A DNA stretch of 64,000 nt from Saprospiraceae bacterium (GCA_019638385.1 JAHBTW010000008.1:124001-188000); one strand, 5' to 3'; positions 52,673 to 61,903 are shown, counted from the stretch's first letter. A program made the numbers and translations. The notes: generated by a model not told the origin, from the sequence alone.

Positions 52673-54077
52673 GTTTTACGACAGCGTAATCAACTTCTTT
52701 GACAAAGCCGCACAGCACACGGGGCTTCCCGACGGGCTGCTCTCGCAAATCAAGGTGTGCAATGCTGTGTATCGAATGCTTTACCCCGTCAAAATAGGCA
52801 ACGAGGTGAAAGTGATCGAGGCCTACCGCGTACAACACAGCCACCACCGCACCCCTACCAAGGGCGGTATTCGCTATTCCAACCACGTCAATCAGGAGGA
52901 AGTTATGGCATTGGCCACCCTGATGACGTTCAAATGCGCCATCGTGGACGTGCCTTTCGGCGGCGCTAAGGGCGGCGTGAAAATCAACCCCTGGGACTAC
53001 GATGCAGAATCGCTGGAGCGCATTACCCGCCGCTACACCACCGAACTGATCAACCGCAACTTTATCGGCCCTTCGGTGGACGTACCCGCGCCCGACTACG
53101 GAACCGGCGAGCGCGAAATGGCCTGGATTTATGATACTTACCGCACCTTCAAAGGTATGGACATAGACGCCGCAGGCGTAGTGACGGGCAAACCGGTAAA
53201 CCAACACGGTATCCACGGACGAACAGAAGCCACCGGCCGGGGGGTGTTTTACGGCCTTCGCGAGGCATGCGACATCCCCGAAGACATGAAAAAACTGGGG
53301 CTTTCTACCGGTCTGAAAGGCAAGCGGATGATTGTGCAGGGCCTCGGAAACGTGGGGTCTTTCACAAGTAAAATATCACAGGACGAAGGCGGCGCCATCG
53401 TAGTGGGCGTAGGTGAAATGGAAGGCGCTATTTATAATCCCAACGGATTCGACATTCACGAGGTACTCAAATTTCGCAAAGAAACCGGCTCCATTCTTGG
53501 TTTTCCCGGTGCTACCTCTATTCCTAAAGAACAGAGAGAGAGTATCTTAGAGTACGATTGTGATATCTTGGTGCCGGCTGCTTTGGAAGATGTCATTACC
53601 TTCAAAAATGCTGCGAACATCAAAGCGAAGATCATTGGGGAAGCGGCCAACGGCCCGATTACTTCAAAAGGAGAGGAAATTTTGTTAGACGCCGGTAAGC
53701 TCATCATTCCCGATGTATTTCTCAATGCCGGCGGGGTAACGGTTTCTTACTTTGAGTGGCTGAAAAACCTGTCCCACATGCGCTTCGGTCGCATGGAAAA
53801 ACGATTCGACCAGCAGCGGCTCACCAATTTGGTAACCATGGTAGAACGGCAGGTAGGCCGTGAGGTGAGCGATGAAGAAAAGAACATGATCGCGCGCGGC
53901 GCCGATGAAATTGACCTCGTGCGCTCCGGATTGGAAGAAACGATGATTAACGCTTATCATCAGATCAGGGGCGTAATGGTGGAAAAACCGTTGGTAACCG
54001 ACATGCGCACGGCCGCTTTTGTGAGCGCCATCAACAAGATCAGCAGCGACTATCTCGCTATGGGGATTTTCCCCTAA
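52650..54077 (+). CDS. Glutamate dehydrogenase (Glu/Leu/Phe/Val dehydrogenase family)
   Basis: A 475-residue enzyme that converts glutamate to 2-oxoglutarate and ammonia with NAD(P). The substrate-binding domain has PTKGGIRYS (K71) and the catalytic Lys K107 in VPFGGAKGG. The nucleotide-binding domain has GLGNVGS, then EAANGPITSKGEEIL and LIIPDVFLNAGGVTVSYFEW. ATG at 52650 lies in the end of the CcmD-like gene. A strong terminator follows (54102-54139). An Lrp-type regulator gene is next, which fits control of amino-acid metabolism. Confidence 0.96.
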   Translation: MSQQTVVKFYDSVINFFDKAAQHTGLPDGLLSQIKVCNAVYRMLYPVKIGNEVKVIEAYRVQHSHHRTPTKGGIRYSNHVNQEEVMALATLMTFKCAIVDVPFGGAKGGVKINPWDYDAESLERITRRYTTELINRNFIGPSVDVPAPDYGTGEREMAWIYDTYRTFKGMDIDAAGVVTGKPVNQHGIHGRTEATGRGVFYGLREACDIPEDMKKLGLSTGLKGKRMIVQGLGNVGSFTSKISQDEGGAIVVGVGEMEGAIYNPNGFDIHEVLKFRKETGSILGFPGATSIPKEQRESILEYDCDILVPAALEDVITFKNAANIKAKIIGEAANGPITSKGEEILLDAGKLIIPDVFLNAGGVTVSYFEWLKNLSHMRFGRMEKRFDQQRLTNLVTMVERQVGREVSDEEKNMIARGADEIDLVRSGLEETMINAYHQIRGVMVEKPLVTDMRTAAFVSAINKISSDYLAMGIFP

Positions 54078-54101
54078 CGGGCGTAGAAAATGTGCAAAAA
54101 A

Positions 54102-54139
54102 AACGTCCGGGCCGGATATTTCAGGCCCGGGCGTTTTTT
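54102..54139 (+). terminator. Intrinsic terminator after glutamate dehydrogenase
   Basis: A 12-bp stem (54102-54113 with 54124-54135, one G-T pair, 10-base loop) running into TTTTTT. Confidence 0.9.
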
Positions 54140-54242
54140 ATTTGCATCTGCCCAAAAAAATTTTGCGAAACTGTTTCGCTTTTCGCTTTAGTTTCGTTCT
54201 TTTGCCCTTTGGAAAGCCATTCGCTAACAAACCTTCAACAAT

Positions 54243-54716
54243 ATGTCTGACAAATTAGATAAAATCGATTTAAAGATCCTTCGGATTTTGCAGGAAAGCA
54301 GCAAAATTACGAACCTTGACCTCTCCAAAAAAATCGGCCTCTCGCCGGCGCCCACGCTGGAGCGGGTAAAAAAATTGGAGCAAACCAATGTCATCGAAAG
54401 CTACCACGCCAAAGTAAGCCCTCAGGCCATCGGCCTGAATGTCAAAACGTTTGTACTGGTATCATTGGCTTGGCAGAAGGAAAATGCACTCAATCATTTT
54501 CTGGAAAAAATACAGGAAATTGATGAAATAACGGAGTGCTACATCATCACCGGGGAAGCGGATTTCTTAGTGAAAATTGTTTGCAAAGACATCCCGACCT
54601 ACGAGCAACTTCTGTTCAAGACGCTCTCCCAAATTGACGAAATCGAACGGCTTCGCACCTTGATGACCCTTTCTACTGTAAAGGACTCCAAGATTTTGCC
54701 TTTCAAGTATGAATAG
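54243..54716 (+). CDS. Lrp/AsnC family transcriptional regulator
   Basis: A 157-residue regulator. It has an N-terminal HTH (about 5-58: KIDLKILRILQESSKITNLDLSKKIGLSPAPTLERVKKLE) and a C-terminal RAM/AsnC effector domain (about 68-150: VKTFVLVSLA, ITECYIITGEADFLVKIVCKD). It binds amino acids and controls amino-acid genes; its position after glutamate dehydrogenase makes that gene a likely target. It is probably transcribed from its own promoter, because a terminator separates the genes. Confidence 0.95.
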   Translation: MSDKLDKIDLKILRILQESSKITNLDLSKKIGLSPAPTLERVKKLEQTNVIESYHAKVSPQAIGLNVKTFVLVSLAWQKENALNHFLEKIQEIDEITECYIITGEADFLVKIVCKDIPTYEQLLFKTLSQIDEIERLRTLMTLSTVKDSKILPFKYE

Positions 54717-54757
54717 TTTCTCGCTCTTCGGAGCGGAGAACACCTAAAAAATGAGAG

Positions 54758-54789
54758 CCGCTGCCGGTAGTAATGCCGGCGGCGGTTTT
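54758..54789 (+). terminator. Intrinsic terminator after the Lrp gene
   Basis: An 11-bp stem (54758-54768 with 54775-54785, with G-T pairs) followed by TTTT. Confidence 0.8.
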
Positions 54790-54805
54790 CTAATTTACGG
54801 ATGCT

Positions 54806-55591
54806 ATGAAGCCGTCTTCTCTCTTATGGCGCCTCGAACGGGAGGATGCTCCCGGCGCATCGTTTCTTTTCGGCACCATGCATGTGCGCGATAGCCGTGC
54901 GTTTGCGGGGCTCGAACCGGTGTATGCCGCTATAGATTCCTGCGAGGCGTTCGCGGTAGAATTTCATTTGGCGGAAGCCGAAGCGGAAGACATGGCCCCG
55001 CTTCTCCAATTGCCGGAAGGCCAAACGCTGGAGCAATTGGCCGGCGCGCGTCCGTACGATCGCCTGCAACGCACACTGTTCAAATCTCTCGGCTTAGACA
55101 TCCGGCAGGCGCCCAATATTCTGCCTTTCGCGCTGATGAATATGGCCGACTCCGCCCTCTTTGCCGCCGACAACCCCGTCGCCTTAGACGAGCACCTGTG
55201 GCAATTTGCGCAAAGCCGACACAAACAATTGCACGGCTTAGAAACCCTCAAAGAGCAAATTGAAGTACTGCAAAACATTCCGCTGTCGTACCAATTGAGA
55301 GCGGTGCTCCAGTTGGGCCGCAACCTGCCCGCTCACAAAAGGCAGATGCGCCGCATGACAGACCTATATGTACAGGGCAACATCCAGCAACTGTACCAAA
55401 GCGCCCGCAGAACCCTGGGGCCGTTCCGAAAATCCATGCTTTTCGATCGCAATCGCATCATGGTTGAGCGCTTCCACCGGCTCGCCGACCAAACCACGCT
55501 CTTCGCAGCGGTGGGCGCGGCGCATCTCTCAGGAGCCTGTGGCCTGTTGCGCCTGCTCAAGCACAGCGGTTGGCGGGTAAGGGCTGTATAA
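54806..55591 (+). CDS. TraB/GumN family protein
   Basis: A 261-residue protein of the TraB/GumN family (also called Tiki-like). It starts SSLLWRLEREDAPGASFLFGTMHV, where GTMH is the hallmark, and has VEFHLAE and a late AAVGAAHLSG. Family members are often metal-dependent peptidases or pheromone-shutdown factors; the bacterial role is unclear. There is no signal peptide, so it is likely cytoplasmic, in contrast to most GumN proteins, which are secreted. Confidence 0.88.
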   Translation: MKPSSLLWRLEREDAPGASFLFGTMHVRDSRAFAGLEPVYAAIDSCEAFAVEFHLAEAEAEDMAPLLQLPEGQTLEQLAGARPYDRLQRTLFKSLGLDIRQAPNILPFALMNMADSALFAADNPVALDEHLWQFAQSRHKQLHGLETLKEQIEVLQNIPLSYQLRAVLQLGRNLPAHKRQMRRMTDLYVQGNIQQLYQSARRTLGPFRKSMLFDRNRIMVERFHRLADQTTLFAAVGAAHLSGACGLLRLLKHSGWRVRAV

Positions 55592-55620
55592 GGGCGGGAA
55601 TTATTTTTTTTGCCATAATG

Positions 55621-55652
55621 TTGCCGGTATGTCAATGCAAAATGTACTTTTG
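55621..55652 (+). promoter_or_regulatory. Promoter of tRNA-Ser
   Basis: TTG (55621-55623), 21-base spacer, TACTTTTG (55645-55652): a full match to the Bacteroidota promoter consensus, with the tRNA starting 17 bases later. Confidence 0.7.
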
Positions 55653-55668
55653 CGCTCGCTTTTCAAAA

Positions 55669-55756
55669 GGAGAAGTGGCAGAGCGGTTTAATGCAGCGGT
55701 CTTGAAAACCGCCGACTGTAACAGGTCCGGGGGTTCGAATCCCTCCTTCTCCGCCA
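55669..55756 (+). tRNA. tRNA-Ser (anticodon TGA)
   Basis: An 88-base serine tRNA with CCA encoded. The acceptor stem GGAGAAG (55669-55675) pairs with CTTCTCC (55746-55752). The anticodon loop CTTGAAA (55701-55707) gives TGA at 55703-55705. The long variable arm and the TTCGAAT T loop are as expected for tRNA-Ser. It has its own promoter and terminator. Confidence 0.97.
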
Positions 55757-55766
55757 AAGCCGAACG

Positions 55767-55795
55767 GGCCGTCAGCAATGACGGCCTTTTCTGTT
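55767..55795 (+). terminator. Intrinsic terminator after tRNA-Ser
   Basis: An 8-bp stem GGCCGTCA (55767-55774) with TGACGGCC (55779-55786), GCAA loop, then TTTTCTGTTTT. Confidence 0.85.
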
Positions 55796-55934
55796 TTAGG
55801 GCGGTGCGGCCAAGCTCGCTTGAGACGCACGGCCCCGAAACAGAAAAGCAAGCAGCCGCAGGCCGCGGCCTTTCGGCTTTGAAGCCTCCCCATTTAAGGG
55901 ATCACCGGAGGTAATCCTCCCGCCTTTTTGCGCA

Positions 55935-55993
55935 AGCGGAACAGAGTTCCGCTAAACATTGCCTCTCTCACGCAAGCGGAACGGAGTTCCGCT
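55935..55993. repeat. Two AGCGGAAC palindromes, one in the RND coding end
   Basis: AGCGGAACAGAGTTCCGCT (55935-55953) and AGCGGAACGGAGTTCCGCT (55975-55993) are palindromes with 8-base arms and a 3-base centre, each preceded by CGCA. The second copy codes for the last residues of the RND pump (ERNSVPL), so the repeat has entered the gene's 3' end. Confidence 0.88.
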
Positions 55994-58900
55994 CCACCTC
56001 CACCCGTGGCGGCAACAACTTATACAGCACCGGCGTCACGATGCGCGACAGGAACGTAGAAGTAATCAATCCGCCGATCAGCACCCAGGCTAAGGGCGAG
56101 TACAGCGGGTTGAACTCAAGTGCCAACGGCGTAAGCCCCCCGATGGCCGTGAGCGCCGTGAGCACGATGGGCACAAAACGCACCTCGCCCGCTTTGCGGA
56201 TGGCTTCCTCCAACGGCACGCCCTCCCGCCGGAGTTGATTGGTGAAATCCACCAGCAAAATGGAGTTCTTGATCTCGATCCCCGCCAGGGCAATCAACCC
56301 CACAATGGCCACAAAGGAAAAGGTGTAGCCGGTGGCCAGCAGGATGAGAATGGCCCCGATGATGCCGAGCGGTATGACGGAGAGCACAATGAGCGTACTT
56401 TTGAAAGTGCCGAATTCGAGTACGAGTACCCCCAGAAACCCGAAAAGCGTAAAGAGGATAATCGCGCCCATGCCGCCGAATGATTTCGCCCGGCTTTCCG
56501 CCTCGCCGGCTACGCCGAAGCGGTAGCCTTTGGGGAAGGAGAAGGTTTGCAATTGATCCACTACGGCGGTGTTGACGTCATTGGCCAGATAGCCGCTTTT
56601 TACAAATGCGCTGATGGCAATAAAGCGCTCCTTGTCGTAATGCCGGATGATGGGCGGAGAGGTTTCAAATTCTATATCGGCCACCTGCCGGAGGGGCACG
56701 GCGGCGCCGGTCACGCTGTTTACATACACCTGTTTGAATACATCCAAATCGGGATAGACGCCCTTTTCCACGGTGGCAATCATGTCGTAGTCTTTGCCGG
56801 CGGCATTGGTAAAGGTACCGATGTTGAGACCGGCAATGGCGAGGCGAATGGTGCGGTCAATCTCCACGGTGGCAATGCCGAGCAGCCCCGCTTTTTCTTT
56901 GTTGATGCGCACTTTGAGATCGGTGCGCGCGGTGGACAGCGGGTTGTTGACGTAAATAGCGCCCGGCGTTTGGGCAATCAAATTCTCCACCTGCATGGCC
57001 ACGCTGCGCAGGGTGTCCAAATCTTCGCCGAAAATCCGAATGGCCACCGGCGCATCTATGGGCGGACCTTGCTCGAAGTTTTTTACCTCAATTTTAGCGT
57101 TGGGATAGTGCAACAGCGCGTCCCGCAGCTCATCTATGATCTGTTCTTTTTCTTTGGGTTTCACCTCCGGGAGCAATTGTACAAACACCTGCCCGTAGTT
57201 GGCGGCCTCGTTGCGCGGTATTTCATTGTAGTAAATCCGCGGATTGCCCCGGCCCGTGTTGGCTGTATAATAGCGCACTTTGGGGTGTTGTGCCAGTATG
57301 CCCTCCACATGCCGGACAACGGTGTCGGTGGCCATGATAGCCGTGCCTTCCGGCAAATTCACATTGACCATAAACATCGGCTTTTCCGATGCCGGAAACA
57401 GGCTGAATCCCACTTTCGGCGCCAGCGACACCACGCCTCCGAATATGAGTACAGACACTAACAGGGTGAGCTTGGGCCAACGCAGTGCGCGTTCCAGAAT
57501 GCGGGCATAGGAGCCTTGAATGGCGTAGTTGAGCGCCCGCATAAAGATGTTGCCGCGCGGGTCGTGTTTGCGGCCCAGTATCCGGCTCGACAAAAAAGGT
57601 ACGATGGTGAGCGATACAAACAGCGAGGCGGCCACGGTGGTAACGACGCCCATCGGCAGACTGCGAATGAATTCTCCCGACGCTTCGGGCAAAAACAGCA
57701 GCGGCAAAAAGGCCAGTATGAGCGTGACGGTGCAGCCCACCACCGCCAGCCCGATTTGCTGCGTCGCATCTATGGCGGCTTGTTTTTTGCTTTTGCCCAT
57801 GCGCAGGTGCCGCTCTATGTTTTCCACCACCACAATGGAGTCATCCACCAAAATACCGAGCGCGATGATCAATCCCACAATGCTCAATTGATTGATGGAA
57901 TAGCCCAGCAGGTTCAGCCCCGTGAGGCCGATGGCGATGGACAACGGAATGGAAATCATCACTACCAATGCTGCCCGAAAGCCCAGCGGGAGCAGCGTGA
58001 GCGATACCAGAAAAATAGCGATCATAAAATCTTTGGAGAAGCGCCCCAATCGTTTGCTCACCGATTCCGACTGATCGAACGGCGCCACCATCGCGATGTT
58101 GGGCGGCAGTTGTTCTTCAAAGGATTGCAACACCGGGCGGAACAGGTCGCGGGTGGCAAAGATGTTTTGTCCGGTTTTTTGGGCGGCCGTCACGAGTACA
58201 GCCCTGTTGCCGTTGAAGCGGGTGATGTGAACGGGGGCGGCATCCACGATGTCCACTTCGGCGATGTCGCCGAGATAGATGATTTTACCGCCGTCGGAAT
58301 GCACAACGGTTTTGCGGATTTCATCCAAAGAGGCATAGTCGCCGCTGGTTTTTACATTGTACTTGCGAGCGCTGAGATAGATGTTGCCGGCAGGGATGTT
58401 GATGCTTTCGCTTTGCAGCGCGCCGAGTACGCGGGCGAGCGGAATGCGGCTTTCAGCCATTTTGTCCAATTGCAGGGTCACGCGTACCTGCTGTTCGGGC
58501 AGACCCCAGGTTTTGGCGTTTTTCATGGTTTTGATGCGCGCCAGGCGCTCCTTGAGCAACTCGGCCTGTTCCTCCAAAAGGCGGTACGGCGCATTTTCCG
58601 ACACCAATGCAATTTGCAGGATATTGACATCCGAAGGCGAAATGCGATTGATCCTCAGCTCGTATATCTCATCGGGCAGGTCCGGTTCGAGGCTGTTGAC
58701 CTCCCGCACGATTTCCTGGTATTTGTCATCGGCATTGACGGAGTACATGTACTCTACCTTGAGCACGGCCACTCCGTCGCTGATGTCGGTTTCTATGAGT
58801 TGAATATCGGCCAGTTCGCTGATCCTTTTTTCAATTGGGTCCACCACCAATTTTTCCACATCGGCCGGCCCCGCGCCGGGATATATGGCGGTGATGATGA

Positions 58901-59033
58901 AGGTGGGCGGCGACATGTCGGGGTCTTCCGCTTTGGGCATGGTGAGCAATGACGACACACCGAGTGCCACCAGCATGAAGAAGACGATGAGGGTGAATTG
59001 GTAATTTTTTACCGAAAATGCTGCGATTTGCAT
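55968..59033 (-). CDS. RND efflux pump permease (AcrB/MexB-type)
   Basis: A 1021-residue inner-membrane pump, last gene of a tripartite efflux unit (tetR, tolC-like, adaptor, pump). It has 12 membrane helices in two repeats, the porter domain start FIITAIYPGAGPADVEKLVVDPIEKRI, and the proton-relay DD in helix 4 (ALGILVDDSIVVVENIERHL). It exports toxic compounds or lipids; the substrate cannot be told. The length matches the HAE1/AcrB size. The C-terminal residues ERNSVPLA are coded by a palindromic repeat. It starts at the ATG at 59033, 101 bases after the adaptor gene. Confidence 0.94.
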   Translation of the reverse strand: MQIAAFSVKNYQFTLIVFFMLVALGVSSLLTMPKAEDPDMSPPTFIITAIYPGAGPADVEKLVVDPIEKRISELADIQLIETDISDGVAVLKVEYMYSVNADDKYQEIVREVNSLEPDLPDEIYELRINRISPSDVNILQIALVSENAPYRLLEEQAELLKERLARIKTMKNAKTWGLPEQQVRVTLQLDKMAESRIPLARVLGALQSESINIPAGNIYLSARKYNVKTSGDYASLDEIRKTVVHSDGGKIIYLGDIAEVDIVDAAPVHITRFNGNRAVLVTAAQKTGQNIFATRDLFRPVLQSFEEQLPPNIAMVAPFDQSESVSKRLGRFSKDFMIAIFLVSLTLLPLGFRAALVVMISIPLSIAIGLTGLNLLGYSINQLSIVGLIIALGILVDDSIVVVENIERHLRMGKSKKQAAIDATQQIGLAVVGCTVTLILAFLPLLFLPEASGEFIRSLPMGVVTTVAASLFVSLTIVPFLSSRILGRKHDPRGNIFMRALNYAIQGSYARILERALRWPKLTLLVSVLIFGGVVSLAPKVGFSLFPASEKPMFMVNVNLPEGTAIMATDTVVRHVEGILAQHPKVRYYTANTGRGNPRIYYNEIPRNEAANYGQVFVQLLPEVKPKEKEQIIDELRDALLHYPNAKIEVKNFEQGPPIDAPVAIRIFGEDLDTLRSVAMQVENLIAQTPGAIYVNNPLSTARTDLKVRINKEKAGLLGIATVEIDRTIRLAIAGLNIGTFTNAAGKDYDMIATVEKGVYPDLDVFKQVYVNSVTGAAVPLRQVADIEFETSPPIIRHYDKERFIAISAFVKSGYLANDVNTAVVDQLQTFSFPKGYRFGVAGEAESRAKSFGGMGAIILFTLFGFLGVLVLEFGTFKSTLIVLSVIPLGIIGAILILLATGYTFSFVAIVGLIALAGIEIKNSILLVDFTNQLRREGVPLEEAIRKAGEVRFVPIVLTALTAIGGLTPLALEFNPLYSPLAWVLIGGLITSTFLSRIVTPVLYKLLPPRVEVERNSVPLA

Positions 59034-59134
59034 AGGTGATTTTTTTTAGCTTCGAGCTGTGAGCTACGAGTTTCGAGCGCAACGTTTGCAAACTCGCGGC
59101 TCATACCACGCCGAGGCGTGGTCGCAGCTTCTTA
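59034..59134. repeat. Dispersed repeat between adaptor and pump genes
   Basis: TTTTTTTAGCTTCGAGCTGTGAGCT, then a palindromic ACCACGCCGAGGCGTGGTCG, recurs in the gap at 60206-60377 before the adaptor gene. It is probably non-coding. Confidence 0.7.
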
Positions 59135-60205
59135 TTATTCCACAATTCTGATCTTGGAACGCTCATTGAGATACGGCGAGCCGGCGGTGATGACGGCGTT
59201 CACGTCTTCAAGCCCCTGCACGATGAGGGCGTGGGTATTGGTGAGTTCGCCGATGAGCACAGGTATTTTGCGCACGCTGTTGCCGTCTTCGCCGGGCACA
59301 AACACGAAAGCCCGTTTGCCGTCGCCTTCTATGACGGCCTCTATGGGGATCATGACGGCGTCGCTGCCGGCGGTGGCTGTGTTGCGCGGATAGAGTTCCG
59401 CTTTCGCAAACATGCCGGAGGCGAGGGTTTTGCCTTTGGTTTCCAGTTTTACTTCCACACTGTACAGCCCGCTCATGGGGTCGGCCACGGGCGCTATGAG
59501 GGAAATTTTGCCTTTAAAAACTTCTCCGGGATAAGCGTCGAGGCGAATATCAGCCCCATCGCCGGGGCGGAGTCGTACGCGGTCTTTGTCGGGCAGGCCC
59601 AGCCGGGCGATCCAGTCGGCAGGCCCTGTGCCCTGCAAGGCCAGTATAGGCAGACCGGGCGCAGCGAGTTCGCCTTCGTTGGACAATTTTTTGATGACCA
59701 CGCCGCTGTGGGGCGCTCTGATTTCGGAGTATTGCAGGTTGAATCGCGCAATTTCATGGCTTTGTTTGGCGAGGTCCAGAACGGTGGAGAGGTTCTGCAC
59801 CTGCTCCAGCGTGGCCGCCGAATCGCGGTACAGGTTCTGCACCCGCTCCAGATCGCGCTTCGCCTTGTCTATGCCGAACTGCGCCTGCGTCACTTGCGCC
59901 GTGATTTCGGTGAGGTCTAATTTGGCGAGCAGTTGGCCCTTTTGTACGCGGTCGCCTTCGTCGGCATATATTTTTTGGATGATGCCGCCGGTTTTAAAGG
60001 AGAGGCGGCTCTCGGTTTCGGAACTGACTATGCCCGTTGCCGGAATGGACGAAGCGGCGCTGTATGCCTGCACGGGCACGGTTTTTACCGCGATTTCCAA
60101 ACTGCCGTTTTGGTCTTTGGCGGCAGGCGGCGCAGGAGATTCTTTTTTGCCGCAGGAACTGACCAGCAGTATCGGTAGCAGCCAGAAGAGAGAAAGGTAT
60201 TTCAT
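59135..60205 (-). CDS. RND efflux periplasmic adaptor (membrane fusion protein)
   Basis: A 356-residue lipoprotein (lipobox VSSC, Cys at 18) of the HlyD/AcrA adaptor family: lipoyl half-motifs around SFKTGGIIQKIYADEGDRVQKGQLLAKLD, a helical hairpin (about 75-135: TAQVTQAQFGIDKAKRDLERVQ), and beta-barrel domains. It connects the RND pump to the TolC-like outer-membrane channel. ATG at 60205. It lies 172 bases after the tolC gene and 101 bases before the pump gene, both gaps filled with repeats. Confidence 0.93.
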   Translation of the reverse strand: MKYLSLFWLLPILLVSSCGKKESPAPPAAKDQNGSLEIAVKTVPVQAYSAASSIPATGIVSSETESRLSFKTGGIIQKIYADEGDRVQKGQLLAKLDLTEITAQVTQAQFGIDKAKRDLERVQNLYRDSAATLEQVQNLSTVLDLAKQSHEIARFNLQYSEIRAPHSGVVIKKLSNEGELAAPGLPILALQGTGPADWIARLGLPDKDRVRLRPGDGADIRLDAYPGEVFKGKISLIAPVADPMSGLYSVEVKLETKGKTLASGMFAKAELYPRNTATAGSDAVMIPIEAVIEGDGKRAFVFVPGEDGNSVRKIPVLIGELTNTHALIVQGLEDVNAVITAGSPYLNERSKIRIVE

Positions 60206-60377
60206 GGTTTGGATGTGTTTTTATGTCAGGAAATTGCTTTTTTTAGCTTCGAGCTTCGAGCTGTGAGCTTCGAGTTTCGAGCGGAACGAGGCGTGGTTCG
60301 AGCGTCATGTAGGCAAACTCGTGCTTCGACTTCGCTCAGCACGGCTCGCGCCACGCCTCGGCGTGGTCGTGGCTACC
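60206..60377. repeat. Dispersed repeat between tolC-like and adaptor genes
   Basis: Contains TTTTTTAGCTTCGAGCTTCGAG and the inverse pair GTGCTTCGACTTCGCTCAGCAC / CACGCCTCGGCGTGGTCGTGG. The same words recur in other gaps (59034-59134, 61741-61830). No gene is seen. Confidence 0.7.
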
Positions 60378-61727
60378 TCAAATCCCCATCACCCGTTTCA
60401 ACTCCGCCTGCCGCAGTTGCGCTTCCAGCCGGGCTATGGACAGTGCGACCTGAGCAGTGGTGTATTTATTTCGGGCGTCGAAGAGTTCCAATTGGATGGC
60501 TTGTTGTTCCTCGTATTTGCGCTGCACGATGCGGAAGGCGCTGCGGGTGCTTTCCACCGATTTGTGCGCCTGCTCCAATGCCTTTTCGGCGGCATACCGC
60601 TCTTGCCATGCCTGGGTCACCTGAAGGCGAATTTGCTGCCGCACCAACTCGTATTGATTGGCCAGTTCCAATCCTTGCAGGCGGGTTTCCTGCTCTTTGG
60701 ACACTTTTTGATACCCGCTGAAAATGGGCCAGGTGAGTTGCAACGCGCCGAGCGCATACCATTGATCTTTGTCGAATTTATACCCAAAACCCTGAGCGCC
60801 TGCATCGAATGCCAGCGCCAGTGTGGGCGTTTTTCGATTGCTTTCCTGCATGGCCAGCAGGGTGGAATTGACCTGCATGGCCGCGCCGAGTTGGTCGGGT
60901 TCTTTGCGGTTGGCAATGGCTTGTAGCACGCATAAATCCAACGGCTCTATGGGTTCGAGCGGCGCTGCGAAGAAGAGCGTATCGGCGATGAGGGGCATCT
61001 CTAAGTCGCGTTGCAGGAGGAAGTTGAAATACGAGCCGGCCAGCGCAGTGTTTTTTTCTGCGCGCACGATGTCGGTTTCCAACTTGCTCAGTTCATACTC
61101 CGTATTATATACTGCGTCAGGCGTCACTTTGTCGTTGGCTGCCAATCGCTGCGTGACGCGGTGCAGTTCCTCTACCACCACTTTTGAGGAACGGTAGATG
61201 CGAGCGGCTTCCAAGGTTTGCAGGTATTGCAGATACGCCTTAGTAATGTCGTAGCGCAATTCCAATATCTGCACTTCCTGCGCAGCGCGAGGAATGGCTG
61301 CGCTTTCCTCGCGGAGGCGTTTGTTGTATCGGATGTCGGTGTTGTACAGCGGCTGCACCACCCGGAAGCGGGTATCGTGGAAGCCGTCGGGCAGAAACTG
61401 CTCGCTCACATTTTCTATTTGTGGGAACTGGTTTGACTGTGTCAATTGATTGAGGGTGCTGTAAACCGGGTTCATGAGGTCGCCCACCGGAAAGTCAATG
61501 CTACGTCCGCCGACGGCGCGGGTGTAGCTTGCCTCAAACCGCACCGAAGGGTACATCAGCCCTTTGGCCTGCCGGATTTGTTCGGCGCTTTGCTGCACGG
61601 CCAGTTCGCGGTTGCGCAGGTTGAGGTTGGCGGCCAGTCCTTCACGGATGTAGTCTTCGAGGATGGGGCTTTGAGCGGAAGAGAGATAAGTAAAAAGTAA
61701 AAAGTAAAAAGTAAAAAGGCGCTGCAC
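60378..61727 (-). CDS. TolC family outer-membrane efflux channel
   Basis: A 449-residue channel protein with an alpha-helical periplasmic tunnel pattern (long helices with SRPAQ-type heptads such as QQSAEQIRQAKGLMYPSVRFEASYTRA and ERYAAEKALEQAHKSVEST) forming the outer-membrane arm of the efflux unit. GTG at 61727 is chosen, because it gives the signal peptide MQRLFTFYFLLFTYLSSAQ. An upstream ATG at 61880 would add 51 residues coded by dispersed-repeat DNA (for example ARPPFDF, KRSVQAQ), which is unlikely to be real protein. Promoter and operator lie at about 61880-61930. Confidence 0.88.
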   Translation of the reverse strand: MQRLFTFYFLLFTYLSSAQSPILEDYIREGLAANLNLRNRELAVQQSAEQIRQAKGLMYPSVRFEASYTRAVGGRSIDFPVGDLMNPVYSTLNQLTQSNQFPQIENVSEQFLPDGFHDTRFRVVQPLYNTDIRYNKRLREESAAIPRAAQEVQILELRYDITKAYLQYLQTLEAARIYRSSKVVVEELHRVTQRLAANDKVTPDAVYNTEYELSKLETDIVRAEKNTALAGSYFNFLLQRDLEMPLIADTLFFAAPLEPIEPLDLCVLQAIANRKEPDQLGAAMQVNSTLLAMQESNRKTPTLALAFDAGAQGFGYKFDKDQWYALGALQLTWPIFSGYQKVSKEQETRLQGLELANQYELVRQQIRLQVTQAWQERYAAEKALEQAHKSVESTRSAFRIVQRKYEEQQAIQLELFDARNKYTTAQVALSIARLEAQLRQAELKRVMGI

Positions 61728-61880
61728 CGAGCGGAGTCGAGGTGGGAAGGTTAAAGTGGGAAGGTTAAAGGATAAAGGCGTTGCACCGAGCGGCTCGTGC
61801 TGAGCTTGCACTGAGCGCTTACCCTGAGCGAAGTCGAAGGGCGGCCGAGGTGAAAAGGTGAAAAACGCTTCGTTTTGCAT
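61728..61880. repeat. Dispersed repeats before the tolC-like gene
   Basis: The direct word TGCACCGAGCG occurs twice (61723, 61783), with TGCACTGAGCGCTTACC and GAGCGAAGTCGAAGGGCGG. It is open in the tolC frame, but only by chance. Confidence 0.65.
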
Positions 61881-61903
61881 GGTTTTGGTATTGAGTGTAT
61901 ATA

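Noticed and set aside
55800..55930. Second tRNA or tmRNA after tRNA-Ser
   Set aside because: No cloverleaf could be formed; the region holds only GC-rich inverse words and palindromes.
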